Below are positions 18,637 through 26,222 of a DNA stretch of 26,222 bases, in pieces. The stretch covers positions 126,001-152,222 of the forward strand of contig JBBHKE010002391.1 of NCBI GenBank assembly GCA_037447655.1. The letters run 5' to 3'. The position numbers and the translations under genes were made by a program. Within the stretch, counting starts at the first letter, position 1. The number at the start of each line of letters is the position of its first letter. The DNA comes from Zygnema cylindricum. Lineage: Eukaryota; Streptophyta; Zygnematophyceae; Zygnematales; Zygnemataceae. The notes beneath the pieces are model-generated. The model was not told the DNA's origin, ran no database searches, and saw only the letters and a list, made by a program, of their open reading frames with translations.

Positions 18637-18942
18637 GACCTCGGTTTACCGTGAAGGTCCTCGTGTACAATTATGTAGTACTAGGTTGACTAGTAGCTAG
18701 TTGGTTTAAATAGGAAAGTAGACTTAGCGAACAGTAGACTCTTTGAGTAGACCTTCGCAGCAAGCTTTTAACCTGTAATCTTTCTTCCGATTAATAAAGC
18801 TTAACCATTATATGTGAGTGCTGTGTGTTTTTTCTGTTGCTACGGGGAGATCCTTCGAGTCCTTCCGTTGTGCATTGGGGTGTGTTGTGGGTATTTTGTC
18901 CTTTTACACTAGTATTGAAGCTTTCCCTCGTGACCCGACAGC
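18637..18942 (+). other. Leader / probable LTR remnant of the chromovirus
   Basis: AT-rich DNA with TTTAAATAGGAAAG (about 18702, TATA-like) and AATAAAGC (about 18792) lies between copia B and the gypsy gag start. A weak primer-site candidate, TAGTATTGAAGC (18910-18921), matches 8 of 12 bases of the initiator-Met site TGGTATCAGAGC. No 3' LTR counterpart was seen in the window, so LTR limits are unknown. Confidence 0.4.
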
Positions 18943-20058
18943 ATGGGAGAACACGGCGTATCCACCACGGAAATGTTAGCGCAAGTTCTTCGGGAGTTAG
19001 AAAACGTTGGAATATAAAACGCTTAGCTGGGCAACATTGTCGCAACCTTAGAATCTCGTCTTTGTGAACGACCTCATGGAGGCACGGAGAGAGACTTAAG
19101 GAGATCGAAGTTAAGACTTCCCGACGAGTTTGACCCGGTCAGGCACAGGAACCTTGATGCGTGGTTGTTCTCCATTGCGAATTATCTCGAGAATCGGACC
19201 GTGAGAAGATTCACTACGCTGGTGGTCTTCTAAAAGGGGCAACGGGAGCATGGTGGAGGACAATGGTGGAAAACGATGAGATAACGACTCTGTGGACTCT
19301 GTTCATTCAACTCCTCCGTGACTCTTGGCAACCCGTTAACACAGTTAAGGCTAGAAGGGATAAGATTGCGGTTTTGAGGCAACGAACCTCGGTGTTGGAG
19401 TACACGCAGCGGTTCTTGGAGTGCAAAGTTCAAATACCTACGATGACGGAGGAGGAAGCCGTGGATCACTATGTGAAGGGGCTTAAAGCATCCATTCGGG
19501 GGGATTTGGAGCAATGGCTTGCTCGGGAAAGTACGACTCTTAGTCTCTCGGCAATCAATCAGTTTGCAGAACGGACCGATTCTATTGACTTCACCTTCCG
19601 GAGACCCTATCATTATGGGTCCAGCAGGGGCGGAGGAGGTCGACGAGATGATGGTCAACTCCCATGGAACTCGGAGCAATTGATGAGGATAAGGAGGTGG
19701 TCAATGTGCTGCGAAAAAAGAAGAAGACTACCAAGGCCAGGACCACTGACTTGTCCCCCGAGGAGCTCCAACGGAAGAAGCAAAACGGCTTATGCTTCCA
19801 AAGCGGTTCCCCATACCATATGGCCCGAGAATGCCCAAAGATGAGAGGTCCTAAGAAGGGCAAACATAATGTCATGAGGTTGGCTGGAGAAGGCGGAGAC
19901 CCTTTAATATTTCAAGGTCGAATCGGAATGAGGGCCGCTAGCTTCATGGTAGACCCCGACGCATCGGGGAACTTCATCAACGAGGTAACGGCAAAAAAGT
20001 TGAAACTTGCGCTCGTGGTGCTAATGGATGGTCAGTCAGTGCAATTGGCCGACGGAAG
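18943..20058 (+). pseudogene. Chromovirus gag and N-terminal protease
   Basis: ATG 18943-18945 opens MGEHGVSTTEMLAQVLREL. Two stops (TAA about 19015, TAG about 19024) follow, then KLRLPDEFDPV and LDAWLFSIANYLE. A frameshift near 19195 leads to the Gag core (GATGAWWRTMV, FIQLLRDSWQPV, VDHYVKGLKASIRGDLE). A second shift, near 19670, leads to a basic stretch and a zinc knuckle in which the second Cys is Ser (CFQSGSPYHMAREC). The protease active site reads VDPDASGNFI; the expected Ser/Thr and Gly after the catalytic Asp are changed to Pro and Asp. The frame stops matching gypsy at 20058, where the solo LTR starts. The start is chosen for its position after the leader and its frame with the Gag domain. 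Confidence 0.8.
20054..20058. other. Target-site duplication, left copy
   Basis: GGAAG here and at 21463-21467 flanks the TG...CA repeat. It belongs to the protease codons for Gly-Ser. Confidence 0.9.
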
Positions 20059-21462
20059 TGAAATTCCATGGGCTCCATTGCCACACAGAATTTGCAGATC
20101 AAAAGAAGCTAATCTAGATAGTGCCGACTCCAAGTTTATATAAACCCAAATGATTGACCCCTTCACAATCAGAACCCCATTATAGCTTCACCCCTGTGAA
20201 ATAAGACTTTTTGTGTGCTCAGTTCCACCACAGAATGCAAAGTTAGAATATGAGTTTTGGATAAATTCACCCACTTTGACTTTCCCTTAGAAATGCAGCC
20301 ACTCTGGCAGGCAAAACCTCTCATCGACTACAACCCTATGTAGCTTAGACTCCCTTGAGTGTGCAGCAACAAGAATCACTGAAAATGGTCAAGTAAATTG
20401 ATAATTATGGCTGGTCAAAGTTTGCCTTTTATATAAGATGCTCTCTAGGAGAGGCGACTACCTACCAAAAATATTCTAAGTCCTAAAACCTACTCACAAC
20501 CCCTCTAGACCAATCAAATTGGAGCACACTACATAATGTACATAGAAAGTACTGTAGCCGCCGTACTTTATGTACGGAAATATTCGGCACCACTCAAGGC
20601 ATGCCATGTGGCAAAAAAGTCGTCGTCGTTCTCTCCCTTTCTTCTCCGGTATCCAATAGGATGATGCCACGTGTCTATTTGACTTGCAGAACGGATCTTT
20701 GTTGACCGTTAAAATTCAACGGTCTTCATTCCGTGTTGACCGTTGAAATTCTCGTCAACATGGAACCAGTTAGGGTACGGACCATTCACATGACTATACT
20801 GTACATAAAGTACAGGTGCCGAAGTAACTTCTATAAAGTCCATGTACGACATCGTCATAATGTGACATTTGTCACATCTTGACTTGTCATCTCGAGTGTC
20901 GAATTTCCCGCAACCCTCCAAGATATTGCCACGTGTCATCCAAAGTGGCGGCGCCCGAAAACGCTAAGGCGGCCAATCCAGAATCCCGGCTCGCACCATC
21001 GCCGTCGATTCAAAACGCATATTTTATCCGGACCATCGAAATGAAATGTCATTTCGTTAATTCCATGCGGTCCGAATTTTGTGCTGTATAAGCACTTTCC
21101 ATGTATAGTTTGTCCCGTGATTTGTTAAATGACACATACCTCAACGGATACATTTATATTCTTTTTGTACCCCAAATAGTATACCATTCGTTCTACACTA
21201 TTGGATAAAGCTAACGACTATTGGAGGATTGGCAGACAGTAGGTATCAGGATCGAATCCTGGGTCTGTCAAATGCCTTTTTGGTAAGTCTACCAATTTTT
21301 ACTCTTATCTCTCTAGAAGGCATAGGCGGCCATAGTTCTAACTCCCTATCTAGCCTTTAGTGACTACAACAAGTGTGGGGGCATGGAGAGGGGAGTTAGA
21401 GGCAGACTTCCTCTGCCTTTTGCTATCCTTATAAAGACCTAGAAAATACACAAATATCAACA
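20059..21462 (-). repeat. Family-1 copia solo LTR, copy C (1404 bp)
   Basis: It begins TGAAATTCCATGGGC on the plus strand and ends ATATCAACA; on the minus strand this is TGTTGATATTTG to GGAATTTCA. Both sides carry GGAAG. The inner end aligns with the gag-proximal ends of LTRs A and B and still holds the ATG 20 nt from the terminus. It is 300-400 bp longer than A and B; the extra length is around 20700-20870, where a second GTAC-rich block and further GTTGACC blocks lie. No internal coding sequence of family 1 remains, the usual result of recombination between two LTRs. Confidence 0.92.
21199..21272 (+). other. tRNA-like segment in LTR C
   Basis: D-arm-like TTGGATAAAGC, then T arm TCAGG-ATCGAAT-CCTGG (21246-21262; 5-bp stem, 7-nt loop), directly followed by GTCTGTC plus A, as in a tRNA acceptor. 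It lies on the strand opposite to the LTR transcript. The 5' acceptor strand is not found, so a mature tRNA is not expected. Confidence 0.6.
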
Positions 21463-21467
21463 GGAAG
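21463..21467. other. Target-site duplication, right copy
   Basis: GGAAG, identical to 20054-20058, lies directly after the CA end of the solo LTR. Confidence 0.9.
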
Positions 21468-23259
21468 TTCCTTATTCATTACTCATCGTACTCCGAGGTT
21501 ACGCGTCGGAATTCGGAAGCTCCAATGGTATGACAACCTTCATGTATTATCTCTTGGAGACCACGAGGTAATTTTCGTAAAGCCGTGGCTACAAAAGTGG
21601 AATCCGATGATCGATTAGAGAAGTGGCAACATGAGAGGTAAGAAGGGTGAAGAAGAGTTTGAGGTAAAAGTGGGAGCGGTTGGTAAGGGATCAGAAGACG
21701 GACGCCTATTTTCGGCCTTAGAGTTAAAGAGGGCACTCAGGAAAAGGGATACAATTGGTATGGCGGTTGTCCAACCTATGGAGGAAGGGACGGAGGGGAT
21801 TCCGGAAGAATGGAGTAAGAAGGATCCCGACTTCAACTCAAAAGAGAGTGACGACACCGAAAAGACTTCCCTAGAGGCCCCGGAAGTCGTGACAAAACTT
21901 CTCAAGGAGTATGTTGATGTCTTTCCCCCGAAGCTCCTAGAATGCTTACCTCCGAAGCGCGCAGTAGACCAAAAGATAGAGCTTGTTCACGGAGCGGTAC
22001 CCCCGACTAATCGGATGTATAAGATGAGTTACACCGAATTGGACGGACTCAAAAAGCAACTTGCGGAGTTGGTAGAAGCGGGTGCAATCGAAACGAGTAA
22101 GTCACCGTACGGAGCTTCCGTTCTCTTCGTGAATAAGAAAGATGGAGGCTTTCGTATGTGTGTGGATTACCGAGGGCTAAACAAGCTGACGGTGAAAAAT
22201 GCGTACCCTTTACTAAGGATAGATGAATTGCCATACAGATTAGGAGGTGCCAAATATTTTTCGAAGATAGACTTGCGAAGCGGTTATCACCAAATCAGAA
22301 TTGCAGATGAAGATGTGAAAAAAATTGCTTTTGGAACTCGGTACGGTCATTTCCAATTTCGGGTTATGCCGTTTGGATAGATTAACGCACCGGCGACCTT
22401 TATGCACTTGATGAATTCTGTCTTCCAACAATATTTGGACGCTTTTGTAATCGTCTTTCTGGACGACATCTTGGTGTATAGCCGGACACTAGAGAATCAC
22501 ATAGAGCATCTACGGACAGTCATACAAGTCCCTCGGGAGAACAAGTTGTACGCAAAAAGGAGTAAATGTGACTTTTTGAAGGAGAAAATTGAGTTTTTGG
22601 GTCATGTGGTGAGCTTGGATGGGATCGAAGTGGATCCGAACAAAACTAGGGCAGTGAAGGAGTTGCCGCAGCCGACGAACATTACGGAGTTACAGATCTT
22701 TCTTGGACTATGCTCCTACTATCGCCGTTTTGTCGAAGGTTTCACAAAAAATGCTGCACCACTCACGGATTTACTTAAGAATGATGTGCCCTATGAATGG
22801 AAAACGGTGTAGGAGGCAACCTTTCATACGCTAAAGTAGCGGCTGGTTACCGCCCTTGTGTTAGCTGTCCCCGACCCGGAATTACCTTGGACGATAATTA
22901 CCGATGCCAGCGATACGACTATTGGAGCGATCCTTATGCAGGATCAAGGGAAAGGCCTTCAACCCATTGCCCACGACAGTCGGAAACTAAAGGCAGCGGA
23001 ACTTAACTGGGCCACACATGAAAAGGAGACAATCGCAATTATTAACGCGCTAGAAGTTTGGAAATGCTACGTTCAAGGGAAGCGGATCACAGTCATCACC
23101 GATCATCACGCCCTACAGCATCTCCAAACACAGCTGAAGTTGTGAAAGAAACAAGTTCGATGGATGACGTTTCTTCAAACCTTCGGACCGGAGCTAACTA
23201 TTGAGTATAAATCGGGCAAGACAAACCCGGCGGATGCGATGTCGAGTGACCCAGAGTAG
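21468..23259 (+). pseudogene. Chromovirus pol: protease C-terminus, reverse transcriptase, RNase H
   Basis: The protease resumes with TPRLRVGIRKLQWYDNL and WLQKWNPMID, then a stop (TAG 21616-21618) where this family has Trp. Reverse transcriptase follows in one frame: [73 protein letters not shown], and after TAG 22378-22380 the catalytic motif FLDDILVYS (22457-22483; Asp pair intact), then [19 protein letters not shown]. RNase H shows ITDASDTTIGAIL, THEKETIAIINALEVWK and VITDHHALQHL. Further stops are TAG 22810-22812, TAG 22837-22839, TGA 23143-23145 and TAG 23257-23259. Between 21505 and 23250 I saw no frameshift, only nonsense changes. Confidence 0.9.
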
Positions 23260-24962
23260 CGATGCCAGTGATGGAGCAACGATCGCAAGCATCGCAGAAT
23301 AGAAGCGAAAGCTTTGTGAAAAAATACACCGCAACGTCGGACAAAGCGCAAGATCCGAAACTGAGCGCAGTGAAAAGTACGGTACAAGTGGACGACGAGT
23401 GGTTAAGTATGATGAAGGCCGCATACGATGAAGACGAGAAAATCAAGGAACTAGTAAAACGAAAGGTATTAGTTTGAACCACCAATGGTATGTGGCGGTA
23501 TAGACCGAGTCAGAAAACTAGACTCTACGTTCCGACAAACTAGGAGTTACGTCATACGATACTTAAAATGAGTCATGACGAGCCGCTCAGTGGACATTTT
23601 GGGCGGGATAAAACAATTGCACGTGTCGCTGATGCCTACTATTGGCCGAACATGACTCGGGACATAGCGGAGTATGTCCGGACGTGTGACTCGTATAACA
23701 TAAATAAATCGGAATCGGGTCACCAAGGTTCGTAACAACCCCTTCCGATACCATCTGTCCCTTGGGAGGCGATTTTGATGGACTTCATTGTTGCTCTTCC
23801 GTTGACTCTGGAAGGTTATGACTCAATCTTCGTCGTCTTCGATTATCTGACGAAAATGGCACATTTCCTTGCCACGACTTCCACAGCTATAGCCCGGGAT
23901 GTGGAAGACTTATTCTTTCGGAAGATAGTCCGCCATCACGGACTCCCGAAGAGGATCGTAAGCAACCGTGATCGATAGTTTGTGAGCCACTTTTGGAGAA
24001 GTCTGTTCAAGCTGTGAGGAACGCAATTGGCCATGTCCATAGCTTATCGCCCTCAGACCGATGGTCAGACCGAGAGCGTGAACCGGACTTTGGAGGAGGC
24101 TTTGCGGGCTTATGTGTAGGAGCACCAAACGGATTGGGTGAACCATTTGACGGCAATTGAGGTGGCGTACAACAGTGTGGTGCACTCTTCCACGAATGCC
24201 ACGCCATTTTCCTTCAATGGGCGATAACCCACCCTTCCCAAAAAATTATTGGCTGCGGATTGCCCTACGCCCGCAGCTTTGGATTTTGCCAAAACGCTGC
24301 ACCGAAACCTGGAAAAGGTGGCAAAGGCGCTTCAGCTTGCAAAAGAACGTCAAAAGTTGCAGGCCGATGCTCACCGAAAGGACATCGTTTTTGGTGTGGG
24401 TGATAAAGTTCGCTTTAACATGGCAGACATGTCATTACCAAGTGCCCTCTCCAAGAAATTGGCACCGAGATTTAAGCGCCCTTTCACGGTTCTTTTGAAA
24501 GAGGGTGATGTGGCATATAAATCAGATATTCCTAAAGACTAGCATATCCACATTATTTACCATGTTTCCCCCCTCAAACCGTTTCTCGACCCCGATTCGA
24601 TTTTTCCTAATCGACGCCCGCATACCCCTTTGCCAACCGTTCAGGGTACATCGGACGAGCACGAGGTGGAAGAGATCCTTCAGCCGCGTCGCCTTCGCAA
24701 TTCTACCTCCTCACAATATTTGGTGCGTTGGAAGGGCTACGGAGTTGAAGACGATTCTTGGGTGAACGAGGAGGATCTGCATTCACCTGAATTGCTGCGC
24801 CAGTTTAAGCAGAGTGCGGACACTCAACTTCACAGGAGGGTAAATCGTAGTGGACAGGATAAAAGAACAAATAGCAGTATCGCAACAATCGCGATCATAT
24901 TGGGGACGCGGCGAAGGAACGCAGTGGCGATGTTAACGGACCGCAGCGCAATGGTTGCGTAG
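23260..24962 (+). pseudogene. Chromovirus pol: integrase and C-terminal chromodomain
   Basis: After one shift at about 23255 a single frame runs to the chromodomain. The zinc-binding region has two His (SHDEPLSGHFG) and RTCDSYN, where the second Cys of the site is Tyr. The catalytic core has MDFIVALPLT (first Asp), GLPKRIVSNRDR (an Asn in the S-x-R-D motif) and YRPQTDGQTESVNRTLEEAL (Glu). Then come KERQKLQADAHRK and VGDKVRF of the C-terminal domain, VSPLKPFL, and a chromodomain at about 24665-24800 (EVEEILQPRRL, YLVRWKGY, DDSWVNEEDLHSPELLRQF), with the aromatic and Trp residues of that fold. In-frame stops: 23475, 23541, 23733, 23976, 24015, 24117, 24225, 24540 and 24960. None of these needs a shift. 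Confidence 0.88.
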
Positions 24963-25390
24963 CCACCAAAGCGCAGCATAGTAGCGGTGCCGTCAGAGGA
25001 GCGCAACACCACTGCTGCGCTGACACGAAATCGCAATGTCGCAGTTGTGCTTCACCACATTGATGACGACGAACCCTCGATTTCGTCGCAGCGGCGCAGT
25101 TTATTAAATGTTGGACGCTGCGTTACCCTCGTACGCTGCGACGTTTGGAATAGTCCAACAATATAATCCTCAACCCTCACGGTTAAAGCCGCCATCAGCC
25201 TTCGCAAATCATCTAGTCAAAGTAGTTTAGATAATGCTTCGCTCTGAACAGCCAGCTTACCTTCTGTTCTCGAATTACCAGAATTATCCTGCACAACAAC
25301 ATCCATAGCGTCGTCGTCCTCTCCACCACCAAAAAGGAGGAGACCTATACGGGTAGGGCAAGAGGATGTAACAGTCCGGATAGATTGTTA
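24963..25390 (+). pseudogene. Coding-like extension in the chromodomain frame
   Basis: The frame of the chromodomain stays readable after TAG 24960-24962, with stops only at TAA 25164-25166 and TGA about 25245 before closing near 25389. The first part is GCA/GCGCAG-rich DNA (24880-25110). The later part is Ser-rich with a basic cluster (SSSSSPPPKRRRPIRVGQED, about 25310-25370). I recognise no domain. It could be a tail of pol, an extra 3' gene, or a separate gene that happens to share the frame. Confidence 0.4.
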
Positions 25391-26113
25391 GTGGGGGCGG
25401 AAGTCATGGTGGTGGCACACCGGAGGGGGGAGGTAGAAGCAGGACCGGAACGGGAAGAGACAGCCAGTAGCGAGGTAAGACCGGCGGAGACCAGTGGGGG
25501 AGAGGGGTCAGGAAATTCAAAGGACCGCGAGTAAAACCCACTCCAAGAGGAGAATCAAGATGATGAAGAAGATCATGAGATCTCAGACTAAAAGGAGAGG
25601 GAATGGCAACCAACACCCACGCTAATTGAGGAGCATGCCTCTGATTTGGAGGTGATGAGGGACCCAAATAAGGAGAGCACCGCAAACGAGCATTCCTCGG
25701 AAAAGCCTGAAAAGAAGGCAGAAGCGCAGTTCCCTAACGGAGATGATGTATTCCGCCTTCGAGGGGAACAGGAAGGCACGGACGGGGAGAGTGAAAAATG
25801 GGAAGAAATTCCCGATTACCTCTTTCCATTCCCTATTGACACTCGGCATCCAGACCTCGCCTTCATCTTTGCAAAGTGCTTCTATTGGGATCATTCGGAG
25901 TGGCCCGCAACGTGACGCGCAGGAAAACCGGGGGACCCTATTAACATCCCCGCCAGTGTGCCGTCACACCCAGCTTGGAATTTCATAAGAACGAAGGACT
26001 TAGGGAATAACCATAAGGGTTATGTTCAGTTAAACCCTCATGCCCTACCGTTTCTGGAAGTAGTCGAAGATCACTACCGGTACAGGGTGGATGTTTTGAA
26101 AAGAGGTAATTAA
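25391..26113 (+). pseudogene. Unrecognised decayed reading frame at the right end
   Basis: A frame shifted from the previous one is open from about 25325 to TAA 26111-26113, except for TAA 25532-25534, TAA 25589-25591 and TGA 25913-25915. The first half is acidic and low-complexity (Glu, Asp, Ser runs). The second half looks like a folded domain rich in Pro and aromatics: IPDYLFPFPIDTRHPDL, FIFAKCFYWDHSEWP, then INIPASVPSHPAWNFIRTKD, GYVQLNPHALPFLEVVEDHY. I do not recognise the family. All three stops can be explained by C-to-T changes. It might be the continuation of the region at 24963-25390 after a frameshift, so a gene of about 1 kb downstream of the chromovirus integrase, or a host pseudogene. 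DNA from 26114 to 26222 has nothing I can call. Confidence 0.45.
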
Positions 26114-26222
26114 TAGTTCACTTCCCTATTTTAGTTTTGCTTTAAAGAAAGAGAGTGAGGATCAAAGGCGCGCCATGGCTGCCGCCATATTTAGAAAGTG
26201 GCAGTTTTTGAAGTAAAGGGTA

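Larger units (their letters stand above)
18637..25163 (+). mobile_element. Decayed Ty3/gypsy chromovirus, interrupted by a solo LTR
   Basis: Gag, protease, reverse transcriptase, RNase H, integrase and chromodomain follow in the Ty3/gypsy order on the plus strand. Removing 20059-21462 with one copy of the 5-bp duplication gives one continuous protease frame, so the solo LTR entered later. Many in-frame stops show it is old and inactive. The chromodomain identifies a chromovirus, a group whose chromodomain is thought to steer integration to chromatin marks. Confidence 0.9.

Noticed and set aside
21468-26113. Reassignment of TAA/TAG to Gln in this genome
   Set aside because: Some stop sites would fit Gln, but others replace residues expected to be Trp, TGA stops occur in the same frames, and the other copia elements show frameshifts as well. 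Decay explains all of it.
1-26222. CRISPR array, bacterial operon or defence system
   Set aside because: The tandem arrays lack regular spacer-repeat structure, there are no bacterial gene clusters, and the coding content is retrotransposon.

Overview
The window is eukaryotic, transposon-dense DNA with no intact host gene that I can recognise. The main content is LTR retrotransposons at different stages of decay. It holds three Ty1/copia internal fragments (two of one family on the minus strand, one of another family on the plus strand), a second small fragment of the plus-strand copia family, a decayed Ty3/gypsy chromovirus with a C-terminal chromodomain, and an integrase scrap of a second Ty3/gypsy lineage. 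Chromodomain gypsy elements next to long copia elements suit a plant or streptophyte-like genome (alga, bryophyte, lycophyte), but the sequence does not fix the lineage.

Layout: 1-2680 minus is the 5' part of a copia element (family 1: LTR, primer-binding site, gag, protease, start of integrase). 2686-3060 is a gypsy integrase scrap, and 3094-3792 an unrecognised lysine-rich reading frame. 4282 to about 4750 is an LTR fragment of family 1 on the plus strand. 5046-5608 is a copia RNase H fragment (family 2), followed by a polypurine tract and the start of its 3' LTR. About 6300-9426 is non-coding and rich in repeats: a 26-bp-stem hairpin, a nine-unit 49-bp tandem array and a high density of GTAC. 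9427-9491 is an odd C28/G28 palindrome that abuts the longest copia coding region (family 2, 9492-13218). 13456-14227 looks like a small transposon with terminal inverted repeats, and 15001-15368 like a foldback element. 16222-18636 minus is a second family-1 copia element (LTR, PBS, gag, protease). 18637 to about 25163 plus is the chromovirus, cut in its protease region by a family-1 solo LTR (20059-21462) with a clear 5-bp target duplication. About 25170-26113 is an unrecognised, decayed coding-like region.

The best observations concern copia family 1. Its LTR boundaries are fixed exactly by the solo LTR. Its gag start codon lies inside the LTR, 20 nt from the LTR end. The next 13 nt match the anticodon region of initiator tRNA-Met in 12 positions, which suggests half-tRNA priming. 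All four LTR copies carry a tRNA-like segment on the antisense strand. The chromovirus has decayed mostly by in-frame nonsense changes, with few frameshifts. The coding-like sequence after its chromodomain is unexplained.
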